This document shows, piece by piece, positions 25,827 to 34,983 of a DNA stretch of 60,613 nt. The DNA is from Pseudofrankia coriaricola (GTDB lineage Bacteria > Actinomycetota > Actinomycetes > Frankiales > Frankiaceae), in contig NZ_MBLO01000016.1 of NCBI RefSeq assembly GCF_001854805.1, forward strand, positions 1-60,613, written 5' to 3'. The notes beneath the pieces were generated by a model. It was not told the DNA's origin and ran no database searches. It was given only the letters and a program-made list of their open reading frames with translations. The position numbers and the translations under genes were made by a program. Numbering within the stretch: the stretch's first letter is position 1; every line of letters starts with the position of its first letter.

Positions 25827-27092
25827 ATGGCCACCTACACGGCCGACCCGAGAGCCGCGGCCAGGCATGCCGCCAACGAGGCGCTTGCGGAGATCCTGTT
25901 CTCCCCGGAGGGGAGGCTGGACCCGTATTCACGGTTCCACCGGCTGAGAGAGGCCGTCCCGGTCCACCACAGTACCTTGGGGATCTGGCTGGTCACTCGA
26001 TATGACGACGTCAACGAAACGCTGCGAAGCAAGCAGATCGGCAAGGACGTACGCACGTTCATGGCCGGCCGATTCAGCGGTGGCTGGGAACAGCATCCAG
26101 CCCTGCGCAAACTCGCTTCCACGATGCTGTGGGCGAACCCGCCAGAACACACGCGGTTGCGCCAGGCCCTCGGTCACGCGCTTACGGTGAAGCGGGTCAT
26201 GGCGTACCGCGGATTCATCGAGCGCAAGGTCGACGAACTGCTCGAGCCGATCGCCCAGGCGGGCGGCGGCGACATCTGCAATGATTTCTGCTACCCACTC
26301 CCGCTCAGTGTCGTGGCCGCGCTCATAGGCATCCCGGACGAAGAGGCTCCGTTGCTTCGGGAGCCCATCAGGGACTTCCAGCGGACGTTCGAGCTGGGCA
26401 TGACCGCGTCTGAGCTGCACAAGGCCGACCAGGCGGCCGAGTTCCTCGACGGTTATTTCGGAGACCTGGTGGACCGGACGCGCCGCCAGCCGGGCGACGA
26501 CCTGCTCTCGGCGCTGATCGACCCGGCGGACGGGGGCGACCGGTTGACTCGTTCCGAACTGGCGCAGATGTGCAACATGATCATTGCTGCCGGGTCCGAG
26601 ACGACGACCTTCTTCCTCAACAACGGAATACGCCTCTTCGCCGAGCACCCCGACCAGGCGGACCTGGTGCGCGCCGACCCGAACCTGCTGAATCAGGCGG
26701 TCGAGGAGGTTCTCCGCTTCGACCCGCCCGTGCACATGCTGCCCCGGACGACGAGCGAACCGCTGGATATCGCCGGTGTGACAATTCCGGCGGGCTCTCG
26801 GCTGATGATGCTGATCGCCGCGGCGAACCGCGACCCGACCCGCTTCGCGGATCCAGACAGATTTGACGTCACCCGAACCGGTCACCCGTCGGTCTCGTTC
26901 GGTGCGGGCATACATTCGTGCGCGGGCTCGAGGCTCGCCAAGATGCAGGGGGAAGTCGTCTTCTCGACCGTTCTCCGCAGATTCTCCCAGATAGAGGTAG
27001 CGCGGCCGCCGCTGCCTCGGCCGAGGGTCACCCTGCCCCAGGTCGAAGCGCTTCACATCCGGGTTGGCAACCGCGGGGACGGGGCGTCGTGA
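25827..27092 (+). CDS. Cytochrome P450
   Basis: 421 residues. The I-helix AAGSETTTFF carries the acid/Thr pair, the K-helix ExxR is in VEEVLRFDPP, and the haem loop is FGAGIHSCAG with the thiolate Cys. GAGGAG at 25815-25820 supports ATG 25827. It overlaps the SCP2-like gene by GTGA. Likely hydroxylates or couples the aromatic polyketide or a bound intermediate. Ferredoxin and reductase partners are not in the window. Confidence 0.93.
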   Translation: MATYTADPRAAARHAANEALAEILFSPEGRLDPYSRFHRLREAVPVHHSTLGIWLVTRYDDVNETLRSKQIGKDVRTFMAGRFSGGWEQHPALRKLASTMLWANPPEHTRLRQALGHALTVKRVMAYRGFIERKVDELLEPIAQAGGGDICNDFCYPLPLSVVAALIGIPDEEAPLLREPIRDFQRTFELGMTASELHKADQAAEFLDGYFGDLVDRTRRQPGDDLLSALIDPADGGDRLTRSELAQMCNMIIAAGSETTTFFLNNGIRLFAEHPDQADLVRADPNLLNQAVEEVLRFDPPVHMLPRTTSEPLDIAGVTIPAGSRLMMLIAAANRDPTRFADPDRFDVTRTGHPSVSFGAGIHSCAGSRLAKMQGEVVFSTVLRRFSQIEVARPPLPRPRVTLPQVEALHIRVGNRGDGAS

Positions 27093-27493
27093 CCACTGGA
27101 GCGGGCGTGGCCTTCCTGTCCAAGGAGTACCTGACGGCCCTCGAGGAGCTGGCGCCGGTCAGCCAGCCGGTGATACCGCACGTGAACGTCCGGACCCAGT
27201 TCCGCGCGATCGGGACTCCCGAGGGCGTCGTTGACTACCATTTCCTGATCGAACAGGGGGTCATCACCGGGGCGGGTCGTGGACTCCTTGACAACTGCGA
27301 CCTGACGATCACTGCGGCCTACCGTGATCTGGTCGATTTTCAGGCAGGCGAGCTGCACGCGGCCACTGCTTTCGTCACTGGTCAGTTCGCCGTCACCGGG
27401 GACAAGGCGAAGCTGCTGGAGCTGATGGTCGTTCTGCAAAGCGGGTACTACCACCAGTTCACCGCAGAGCTGTGGGCCCGGACCGCTCGGTGA
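27089..27493 (+). CDS. SCP2-like sterol/lipid-binding domain protein
   Basis: 134 residues resembling a stand-alone SCP2 domain: a core with DLTITAAYRDLVDFQAGEL, then TAFVTGQFAVTGDKAKLLEL, the family's conserved 'gelkveGD.akllkl' ending. GTG start overlaps the P450 stop, so the two are made together. SCP2 domains bind hydrophobic ligands. Here it may hold the polyketide for the P450 or carry it between enzymes. No catalytic residues are seen. Confidence 0.7.
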   Translation: MTTGAGVAFLSKEYLTALEELAPVSQPVIPHVNVRTQFRAIGTPEGVVDYHFLIEQGVITGAGRGLLDNCDLTITAAYRDLVDFQAGELHAATAFVTGQFAVTGDKAKLLELMVVLQSGYYHQFTAELWARTAR

Positions 27494-27593
27494 GGAACCG
27501 CCGGGACCAAAGGCCGTCTCTCGGCGAGACACCCGGTGTGAGAACAACTGGGCTCTGGCCCGTCATCTCGAGTTGAAAACAGGAGGTCAATCG

Positions 27594-28832
27594 GTGCGCG
27601 ATCAGTATGACGTCGTCGTCGTGGGCGGAGGGCCAGCCGGCGCCACCGCCGCCGGGCTGCTGTCCAAGCGTGGTCGACGTGTGCTCCTGCTGGAGAAGGA
27701 GAAATTTCCCCGGTACCACATTGGCGAGTCCCTGATACCGGGGGTCATGCCGGTCGTCAGGGAACTCGGCGCGACGGGGGCTATGGCGGACCTGGGCGCG
27801 ATCAAGAAGTACGGCATCACACTGATCTGGGGCGGCCAGACCCGGGAGCCGTGGAACATCCGCTTCGACGAGATTCCCTCGGACCATCCGGCGAATGAGC
27901 TGGCTGAAAGGCCGCACGCCTACGAGGTGAAGCGGGCCGAGTTCGACAACATGTTGCTGACTCATGCCCGCCGGCTCGGCGTGACGGTCATCGAGGAGAC
28001 GACCGCGCGGGAGGCGATCTTCACAGACGGTCGCTGCACCGGTGTGCGTTACAGCCCCAACAACTCGGGCCAGACCGCCGAGGTGCACGCGCCGTTCGTC
28101 ATCGACGCCTCGGGACAGTCGAAGCTCATGGGCCGGAGCCTCGACACGGTCGAGTGGCACGCGGACCTCAAGAACCTCGCGGTCTGGACATATTTCCAGG
28201 GAGGCACCCGCTACGAGGGCGAGGAAGCCGGCAACATCACGGTGGAGGCCCACCCGAATGGCTGGCTGTGGATGATTCCCTTCAGTGACGACACCTGCGG
28301 CGTCGGGTTCGTCGCGGCGAGCAGTGAGTTTGTCGACCCGGCGCTGTCGCCACCGGCGATCATGGCCCAGCGCATCGACGAGTCGGCGGCGGTCAAAAAG
28401 CTGCTCACAGGCGCGGTGCAGGTGGCCCAGCCTCGCACGGCCAAGGACTGGTCCTACACCTGCAGCAGGCTGAGTGGACCCGGCTTCCTACAGACCGGCG
28501 ACGCCGCGGCGTTCATCGACCCTCTGTTCTCCACCGGTGTCATGCTGGCTATGAAGGGCGGCTCACTGGCCGCGGCCGCGGTCGAAAGAATTCTCGACGA
28601 GCCGGATTCCGAGGCCAGGCTACGGAAGGACTACGAACAGGAGTACCACTCCGTCCTTGATGTGGTCGTCTCCTTCGTACGGTACTTCTACGACAAGAGC
28701 CGGGCCGTCCAGGACTACTTCGAGCGGGCCCAGTCGCTGATTGACCCCAAGGAGGAGCGGAAGGCCCGTCAGGACTTCATTCTCCTCGTCTCCGGCATGG
28801 CCAAGGCGGTGGAGGGCTGGCGGTTGAACTGA
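27594..28832 (+). CDS. FAD-dependent phenol-type halogenase
   Basis: 412 residues. N-terminal FAD fold VVVGGGPAGATAA, then FPRYHIGESLIP typical of phenol/pyrrole halogenases, a Lys pair at residues 71-72 in the region of the catalytic Lys, and the hallmark WLWMIP (224-229, WxWxIP). The later GDAAAFIDPLFSTG is also conserved. GTG start at 27594 has AGGAGG at 27581-27586. It uses FADH2, O2 and chloride or bromide to form HOX and halogenates an electron-rich ring. A free flavin reductase must come from elsewhere. Confidence 0.92.
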   Translation: MRDQYDVVVVGGGPAGATAAGLLSKRGRRVLLLEKEKFPRYHIGESLIPGVMPVVRELGATGAMADLGAIKKYGITLIWGGQTREPWNIRFDEIPSDHPANELAERPHAYEVKRAEFDNMLLTHARRLGVTVIEETTAREAIFTDGRCTGVRYSPNNSGQTAEVHAPFVIDASGQSKLMGRSLDTVEWHADLKNLAVWTYFQGGTRYEGEEAGNITVEAHPNGWLWMIPFSDDTCGVGFVAASSEFVDPALSPPAIMAQRIDESAAVKKLLTGAVQVAQPRTAKDWSYTCSRLSGPGFLQTGDAAAFIDPLFSTGVMLAMKGGSLAAAAVERILDEPDSEARLRKDYEQEYHSVLDVVVSFVRYFYDKSRAVQDYFERAQSLIDPKEERKARQDFILLVSGMAKAVEGWRLN

Positions 28833-28977
28833 GCCGCCATCGGCCGCGCGCGCCACCGGTGTCCGGCCTGGCCAGGGTGCGGGAGACTGACGCCCCGTGT
28901 TTCTTCACTGTCAGTAAGACGACGAGGCCACGGCCTTTCTGACTGCACACTGTCGAAGAGATTAGGTTGAACTTGCC

Positions 28978-30207
28978 ATGCGGATGACCGCGCAGGTCAG
29001 CGATCTTGATCCTTTCGCGCCGGAGGTCCTGTCGAATCCGTACCCGACGTACAAGCGGCTGCGCGAGGCCGGTCCGGTGGTCTGGCTGGAGCGGTATGGC
29101 GTCTGGGCCACCGCGCGCGACAGTGTCGTTCGGGCGGCTCTGCTCGACCACGAGACGTTCATCTCGTCAGCAGGCACCGGACTCGCTGACCTGCGCCTGT
29201 CACCGGGCCCCGGCGCGCCGGGCTCCGACGGCGATCCGACACCGCGCTCACGCAGCCTGCTGCAGCAGTCCGACCCTCCCGAGCACACCCGGGCACGGCA
29301 TGTCGTCGGCTCCGTCCTCGCGCCGGCCGCTCTGCGTGCGTTGCGCGAGACGTGGGCCGTGGCGGCGGACGAGCTGGTCGGTGGGCTGGTCGGCATCGGT
29401 GAGATCGATGGAATTCGACAGCTTGCGCAGGCGCTGCCACTGCGGGTGTTCGCGGACGCGGTCGGTCTTCCGAGGGAGGGCCGGACGGAGAACGTGCCGC
29501 CCTTCGTCGAGATGGCGTTCAACGCGTTCGGACCGCCCAACGAGCTGGCGGTACGGTCCAGGAGCGGTGGCCTGACGGCCGCCCCATGGATCGTCGAACA
29601 CTGCCTCCCAGAGAACCTGAGCCCGGACGGGTGGGGCGCCCAGATCCACCGGGCAGCCCAGCAGGACGGCTTCAGTCGCGACGAGGCGACCGCCCTGGTG
29701 CGATCGCTCCTGGTCGCCGGGATGGATACGACCGTGAAGGGACTCGGCGCCACGCTCTGGTTCCTGGCCGCCCACCCGGAGCAGTACGCCCGGCTGAGTG
29801 CCAGCCCGAGCCTGGCGCGGGCCGCGTTCGACGAGTCCGTGCGCCTCGAGTCGCCGATACAGCTCTTCTTCCGGTGCGTGTCGCGGGATGTGGATCTGGC
29901 GGAAGTCCGCCTGTGCACGGACGACCGGATTCTCCTGCTCTTCGGCGCGGCCAACCGCGACCCCCGGCGTTGGGACGACCCGGATCGGTTCGACCTCGGC
30001 CGCGCCGCCGGCGGACACCTCGGGTTCGGGGCTGGTATCCATGCCTGTGTCGGTCGCGCCATCGCCTATATGCAGGCCGAGGCGGTGCTCACAGCTCTGG
30101 TTCGCCACGCCGCCTCCCTAGAGCTGGCCGGCCGGGCGCGGTGGCGCCCGAACAATGCGCTTCGCGGGCTGGCCGAACTGCCGCTGAGGCTGTCGCCGCG
30201 CCGGTGA
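28978..30207 (+). CDS. Cytochrome P450
   Basis: 409 residues, distinct from the first P450. I-helix LVAGMDTTVKGL, K-helix ESVRLESP, haem loop FGAGIHACVG. ATG 28978 starts MRMTAQVSDLDPFAPEVL. No clear Shine-Dalgarno sequence is present within 12 bp, so translation may be weak or leaderless. A second oxidative tailoring step on the aglycone is expected. Confidence 0.92.
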   Translation: MRMTAQVSDLDPFAPEVLSNPYPTYKRLREAGPVVWLERYGVWATARDSVVRAALLDHETFISSAGTGLADLRLSPGPGAPGSDGDPTPRSRSLLQQSDPPEHTRARHVVGSVLAPAALRALRETWAVAADELVGGLVGIGEIDGIRQLAQALPLRVFADAVGLPREGRTENVPPFVEMAFNAFGPPNELAVRSRSGGLTAAPWIVEHCLPENLSPDGWGAQIHRAAQQDGFSRDEATALVRSLLVAGMDTTVKGLGATLWFLAAHPEQYARLSASPSLARAAFDESVRLESPIQLFFRCVSRDVDLAEVRLCTDDRILLLFGAANRDPRRWDDPDRFDLGRAAGGHLGFGAGIHACVGRAIAYMQAEAVLTALVRHAASLELAGRARWRPNNALRGLAELPLRLSPRR

Positions 30208-30412
30208 GGACGCGCGCATGGCCCTGACGACCCACCCTTGCCGCCGGGTGGTTCGGACGGCCGTGATCTATAGCCAGCTTTGAGCGCCGCTTCAACGCCG
30301 GTCACCAGGATCGTCGCAGAAAGTCTAGCGGTACGGGCTCACAGCCCGACCGCGGAATACTTCTGAATACTTTTACGGAGCCGCACCGACGAGTTAGGGC
30401 GCAGGAGTCGTG

Positions 30413-31582
30413 ATGCGCATTCTCATGATATCGTCCCCCGTTCCCAGCCACTTCACGCCGATGGTCCCGCTCGCCTGGGCGTTCCGGGCGTCTGGACATG
30501 ACGTCCTGGTCGCCGGACAACCTGACGTGATGACGGCCGTGCGCTCCGCCGGCCTCATCGGCGTGAGCATCGGCGAGCCGTTCGGCTACGCGAGCTGGAT
30601 GCGCGGTGTCACGGGAGACAGAAGACCGGTCGAGACGATGCCCCGGCCCGGTGTGCCCGGACGGTCGGAGAACATCGGCGAGGTATGGGCGACGCACGCC
30701 AGGAACACGATGGCCCGGTATCTCGAGTTCGCCCGGGAATTCCGCCCGGATCTGATCGTCGCCGACCAGGTCGAATACGGGACCCTCATCGTCGCGGAAG
30801 CGCTTGGCGTTCCCTCCGTTCACCACCGGTGGAGCGTCGACCCGCTGTCCGACCCATACCTGCGCCGCATGCGGACGGCGCTCGCCCCGCTGGCCACCGA
30901 AGCGGGTCTGGACGAGTTCCCCGGGCCCACTGTGACGCTGGACCCCTGCCCGCCCACGCTCCAGGTCCCGTCGGCGACACCGGGGACCCCGATCCGGTAC
31001 GTGCCGTTCAACGGCCCGGGAGAACTGCCGGCGTGGGCCCGCGCGCGGCGGGCGACCGGGCCGGACGGCCGGACGGTCGTCATCTCGCTCGGCAGAAACA
31101 CGCTGGCCCTCAACGGAGTCCCGCACCTGAATCTGATGCTGCGGACCTTTGCCGCTCTTCCGGACGTCACGGTGATCGCGACCGTGGATCAGGAATTTCG
31201 ATCCGTCGTCGAGGCTCCCCAGACCGTGCGCATCATCGAGCCGACCCCGCTGGAGCTGATTCTCGGGGAATGCGACGTGCTGGTGCACCACGGCGGCGCG
31301 GGCTCGTCGCTCACCGCGACACTCCTCGGTCTGCCGCAGCTTGTGCTCCCTCAGTTTCCCAGCTCGTTCGCGACCGGGGAGCGGCTGCAGGCACTCGGTG
31401 CGGGCATCACGATCGATGGCGCGGAGGAACAGAGCGACCCTGGCGCTCTTTCCGCGGCCGTGGGGGCCTTGCTGGACGATTCCGGCCATCGGCGGGCGGC
31501 GGAGAAGCTGCGCCACGAGATGGAGTCGATGCCGGCCCCTGCGCTGGCCGCCGCCGATCTGATCGGCCGGGTCAGACGGTGA
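30413..31582 (+). CDS. Glycosyltransferase, GT1 (GT-B fold)
   Basis: 389 residues of the EryCIII/DesVII/UrdGT family: MRILMISSPVPSHFTPMVPL at the N-terminus, nucleotide-sugar pocket VHHGGAGSS near 280-290, and PQLVLPQF. GCAGGAG at 30401-30407 supports ATG 30413 over the adjacent GTG at 30410. Transfers a dTDP-deoxysugar to the aglycone or to a growing chain. No separate P450-like auxiliary protein is adjacent. Confidence 0.93.
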   Translation: MRILMISSPVPSHFTPMVPLAWAFRASGHDVLVAGQPDVMTAVRSAGLIGVSIGEPFGYASWMRGVTGDRRPVETMPRPGVPGRSENIGEVWATHARNTMARYLEFAREFRPDLIVADQVEYGTLIVAEALGVPSVHHRWSVDPLSDPYLRRMRTALAPLATEAGLDEFPGPTVTLDPCPPTLQVPSATPGTPIRYVPFNGPGELPAWARARRATGPDGRTVVISLGRNTLALNGVPHLNLMLRTFAALPDVTVIATVDQEFRSVVEAPQTVRIIEPTPLELILGECDVLVHHGGAGSSLTATLLGLPQLVLPQFPSSFATGERLQALGAGITIDGAEEQSDPGALSAAVGALLDDSGHRRAAEKLRHEMESMPAPALAAADLIGRVRR

Positions 31583-31641
31583 GCGAAAAGCTTGGCGCGA
31601 CGAACAGGCGACCATCCAGAGCGGCACGGCGAGGAGTAGCG

Positions 31642-31716
31642 ATGAACACACGGGTCACCGGCGGGAGCTGTGGCCGGGTCACCACGCCGCGGGTCTGCCC
31701 GAAGGACGCGTCGTGA
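31642..31716 (+). CDS. 24-codon small ORF coupled to the sugar epimerase
   Basis: Encodes MNTRVTGGSCGRVTTPRVCP then KDAS. GAGGAG (31631-31636) lies five bases before the ATG, and the stop overlaps the GTG start of the epimerase frame (GTGA at 31713-31716). The codons look ordinary and the peptide has two cysteines. It could be a translated leader that couples translation to the next gene, or a chance ORF created by a good RBS. No homologue is recognised. Confidence 0.4.
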   Translation: MNTRVTGGSCGRVTTPRVCPKDAS

Positions 31717-32372
31717 CGCATCAGGGCGACAGCCGGACATGGGATCACGGCGGCCCGGACGTTCCGGCCGGTGGAGGCAGGATGGAGCAGCTCGATGTGG
31801 AGGGCGTCTGGCGGTTCCTCCCTGAGGTGCTGAAAGACGACCGGGGGGAGTTCACAGAGTGGTTCCGGCCGGATCCATTCGGATTTCACGTCGGGCACCG
31901 ACTGGCGCTCGGGCAGGCCAATCTCTCGGTGTCCCGGGCCGGCGTGGTTCGGGGTATCCATTTCGCCGATGTGCCCCCTGGGCAGGCGAAATGGGTGTGC
32001 TGCGTCCGCGGTGCCGCGCTCGATGTGGCCGTGGACGTGCGGCTGGGCTCGCCGACCTTCGGCCGCTGGACCGCGACCCGTATCGATCCCCACCGGCGGC
32101 AGGTGCTTTATCTGCCGGAAGGAGTGGGGCACGCGTTCATGGCGCTCGACGATGACACCACTGTCGTTTATCTGTGCTCGCAGCCGTATGTAGCCGCCCG
32201 GGAACGGGCTGTGTCGCCTGTCGACCCGGAGATCGGCATCGAGTGGCCGAAGAACCATCCGATAGTTCTTTCCCAGAAAGACACGCACGCTCCATCCCTG
32301 AAAGAAGCCGAAGAGAGGGGAATCCTTCCCTCGTACGAGGCGTGTCGCAGGTACGCGAAGGAGCTGACCTGA
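31713..32372 (+). CDS. dTDP-4-keto-6-deoxyhexose 3,5-epimerase (RmlC/EvaD family)
   Basis: 219 residues from GTG 31713, or 196 from ATG 31782 (GGAGG at 31773-31777), which fits the usual length better. Cupin-type epimerase: DDRGEFTEWFR, LGQANLSVSRAGVVRGIHF (catalytic His), ALDVAVDVRLGSPTFG and LYLPEGVGHAFMAL. It inverts C3 and/or C5, turning D- into L-configured deoxysugars. It ends two bases before the 3-ketoreductase gene. Some homologues epimerise only C5 or C3. Confidence 0.9.
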   Translation: MTHQGDSRTWDHGGPDVPAGGGRMEQLDVEGVWRFLPEVLKDDRGEFTEWFRPDPFGFHVGHRLALGQANLSVSRAGVVRGIHFADVPPGQAKWVCCVRGAALDVAVDVRLGSPTFGRWTATRIDPHRRQVLYLPEGVGHAFMALDDDTTVVYLCSQPYVAARERAVSPVDPEIGIEWPKNHPIVLSQKDTHAPSLKEAEERGILPSYEACRRYAKELT

Positions 32373-32374
32373 CG

Positions 32375-33493
32375 ATGAGCCCCCTGCGCGTCGGTGTGAT
32401 GGGCTGCGCCGGCATCGCCCTGCGTCGGTTGCTGCCCGCCATGTCGGCCTCTCCCAAGGTCCAGGTCACCGCGGTCGCGAGCCGTGACTCGGCACGGGCC
32501 CGCGATGCGGCAGGACGGTTCGGGGCCGAGCCCGTGCACGGCTACGCCGCGCTGCTGGGGCGTCCAGACGTGGACGCGGTCTACGTTCCGCTGCCCGTCT
32601 CGCTGCACGCCTACTGGGTCGAGGCGGCGCTCAGGGCCGGCAAACACGTCCTGGCCGAGAAGCCGTTGACGACCTGCCAGGCGGATACCGAGCGCCTTCT
32701 CGCAGTCGCCCGAACCCTCGGGCGAGCACTGGTAGAGAACGTCATGTTCGTGCATCACCCTCAGCACGCGGCGGTCGCGAGGCTGGTGCGTGACGGCGCC
32801 ATCGGCGAGCTGCGCTCATTCCATGCGGCCTTTTCGGTGCCACGGCGGCCGGAGGGTGACATCCGCTATTCGGCCGAGCTGGGTGGGGGAGCGCTGTGGG
32901 ATGCGGCCGTCTATCCGCTCCGAGCGGCCCTCTACTTCCTCGGCGACGAACTGGCGGTCGCGGGGTCGACCCTCACCCATGCGCCGTGGACGGACGTCGA
33001 CCTGGGTGGCGCCGCGCTGCTGCTCACTCCGGGCGGAGTAAGCGCGCATCTCAGCTTCGGCCTCGACCACGTCTACCGGTCCCGCTATGAGCTGTGCGGC
33101 AGCGACGGGCTCATCGTGGTCGAGCCCGCCTTCACCCCGGCTGCCGAGCACGTGCCGCACATCCACCTCGAACGGTCGGTCCATCGGGAGACCGTCGTGC
33201 TGACGGCGGCTGACCAGGTCCGCCTCGCGGTCGGCGCCTTCGCGCAGGCCGCCGCGCGAGCGGCCCCTCCCGATCCGGCATCGCTTCGCGCGGCGTCTCT
33301 GCTCGATGAGCTGCGGACCCGGGCGCAACTCGCGGGAAACGGATCGACGACCCACTGCTCAGCCCTTGCGGGAATCCCCGACATGGGCCACCAGGACAGG
33401 GAACCCACAGAGATCTCAAAGGAGAGTGAGCGCGATGCCCACCTCGGCACCCCCCTCCGGGGCGCTGGCGGGCCTGCCCGCCCTCGGCCGTGA
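32375..33493 (+). CDS. NDP-hexose 3-ketoreductase (Gfo/Idh/MocA family)
   Basis: 372 residues. Rossmann fold VGVMGCAGIALRRLLPAMS, then the conserved AEKPLTTC with the key Lys, and the oxidoreductase C-domain with GGGALWDAAVYPLRAALYFLG. Partners the adjacent 2,3-dehydratase: the 2-deoxy-3-keto sugar is reduced at C3. The last 40 residues look unstructured, and the gene overlaps the next start by 59 bp, so the original stop may have been lost and the protein extended. Confidence 0.88.
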   Translation: MSPLRVGVMGCAGIALRRLLPAMSASPKVQVTAVASRDSARARDAAGRFGAEPVHGYAALLGRPDVDAVYVPLPVSLHAYWVEAALRAGKHVLAEKPLTTCQADTERLLAVARTLGRALVENVMFVHHPQHAAVARLVRDGAIGELRSFHAAFSVPRRPEGDIRYSAELGGGALWDAAVYPLRAALYFLGDELAVAGSTLTHAPWTDVDLGGAALLLTPGGVSAHLSFGLDHVYRSRYELCGSDGLIVVEPAFTPAAEHVPHIHLERSVHRETVVLTAADQVRLAVGAFAQAAARAAPPDPASLRAASLLDELRTRAQLAGNGSTTHCSALAGIPDMGHQDREPTEISKESERDAHLGTPLRGAGGPARPRP

Positions 33494-34847
33494 GGACCCG
33501 GAGCTACCCGCCCGGTTGGCCCGGTCGGCCGCCGAGCCAGGCGCGGCCGCTGAGGAACGGGCCGCCGATGTCGTCCGCTGGCTGCTCGCGCGTCACCAGG
33601 CAAACTCCTTCCGGGTGACGCCGATCCCATTCCAGCGGCTGGGCCAGTGGTCCTTCGATCCAGACAGCGGGAACCTCGGACACCGCAGCGGCCGCTTCTT
33701 CACCGTCGAAGGTCTCGACGTGTCGGTGTCGGACGGCATGGTCCCGCGCTGGCAGCAGCCGATCATCAGGCAGCCGGAGACGGGCATCCTGGGTCTGCTG
33801 GCCCAGGAACGCGACGGCGCACTGCGCTTCCTGATGCAGTCCAAGATGGAGCCCGGCAACCCCAACCTGATCCAGCTGTCGCCGACCATTCAGGCCACTC
33901 GCAGCAACTACACCGCCGTGCACAAGGGCGCGCCGGTCAGGTACCTGGAATACTTCGTCGATCCGCGGCGGGGGCAGGTCCTCGCCGACGTGCTCCAGTC
34001 GGAACACGGCTCGTGGTTCTATCAGAAGCAGAACCGGAACATGATCGTGGAGACGCGGGAGGACGTCGAGCCACACGAGGATTTCCGCTGGCTGACGCTC
34101 GGCGAGATCGGTGCTCTGCTGCGTCGGGACCTTGTGGTCAACATGGATGCCCGCACGGTGCTCGCGTGCGCGCCGGTGAACGAGGACTCGCCGGGATCCC
34201 TACTCACCGGTACAGAGCTTTTGTCGTGGTTCACCGGAGAACGGGCCCGCCACGAGGTCCGAGCCGAGCTGATACCGCTGGCCGAGGTGGACGGCTGGCG
34301 CCACGGCCCCGATGCCATCGAGCACCACCTGCGACGTTACTTCCGCGTCGTGGCCGTCGACGTCGAGGCGGGGAACAGGGAGGTGGCAGGTTGGGACCAG
34401 CCGCTGTTCGAGCCGTGCCGGACCTCAATCGCGGCGTTCGTCACCCGACGCTTCTCGGGCGTTCCGCACCTGCTGGCGCACGCTCGGGTCGAGGCCGGCT
34501 TCCTGGACACGGTGGAGCTCGGCCCCACGGTCCAGTGCACTCCGGAGAACTACGCCGGAAAGCCACGGACCGAGCGGCCGGCCTATCTGGATCTCGTGCT
34601 GGCGGCTAAGCCGTCGGGGATCGTGTACGAGGCCAGGCACTCCGAGGAGGGTGGCCGGTTCCTGAACGCGGTGAGCCGGTACCTGTTCGTCGACGCGAAC
34701 AAGGCGGGAGTACCGGCTGAGCCGCTTCCAGGCTATCAGTGGGTGACGCCGGCTCAGCTCGGCGCGCTTGTCCGGCACGGTCACTACGTCAACGTGCAGG
34801 CTCGCACCCTGCTGGCCTGCCTCACCGCCGGAGCCGTCCGGCTCTGA
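33435..34847 (+). CDS. NDP-hexose 2,3-dehydratase
   Basis: 470 residues built of two similar halves, as in EvaA/TylX3/UrdS: WQQPIIRQPETGILGLLAQE with SPTIQATRSNY in the first, and WDQPLFEPCRTSIAAFVTRR with GPTVQCTPENY in the second. ATG 33435 has AAGGAG (33419-33424). Removes water from dTDP-4-keto-6-deoxyglucose to make the 2-deoxy-3-keto sugar. Its presence predicts a 2,6-dideoxysugar. Confidence 0.93.
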   Translation: MPTSAPPSGALAGLPALGREDPELPARLARSAAEPGAAAEERAADVVRWLLARHQANSFRVTPIPFQRLGQWSFDPDSGNLGHRSGRFFTVEGLDVSVSDGMVPRWQQPIIRQPETGILGLLAQERDGALRFLMQSKMEPGNPNLIQLSPTIQATRSNYTAVHKGAPVRYLEYFVDPRRGQVLADVLQSEHGSWFYQKQNRNMIVETREDVEPHEDFRWLTLGEIGALLRRDLVVNMDARTVLACAPVNEDSPGSLLTGTELLSWFTGERARHEVRAELIPLAEVDGWRHGPDAIEHHLRRYFRVVAVDVEAGNREVAGWDQPLFEPCRTSIAAFVTRRFSGVPHLLAHARVEAGFLDTVELGPTVQCTPENYAGKPRTERPAYLDLVLAAKPSGIVYEARHSEEGGRFLNAVSRYLFVDANKAGVPAEPLPGYQWVTPAQLGALVRHGHYVNVQARTLLACLTAGAVRL

Positions 34848-34983
34848 CGCCGCGGGTCCCGGGGCTCAGGTCCACAGCTGACTGTTACCCGCGCCCGGCC
34901 GCTCGCGCGGCCCGAAAGCTATCTGGTAGGCACCATCCCGACTAACTGGCCCGTCGACGACGGCGGATGGGACACGGACAACC

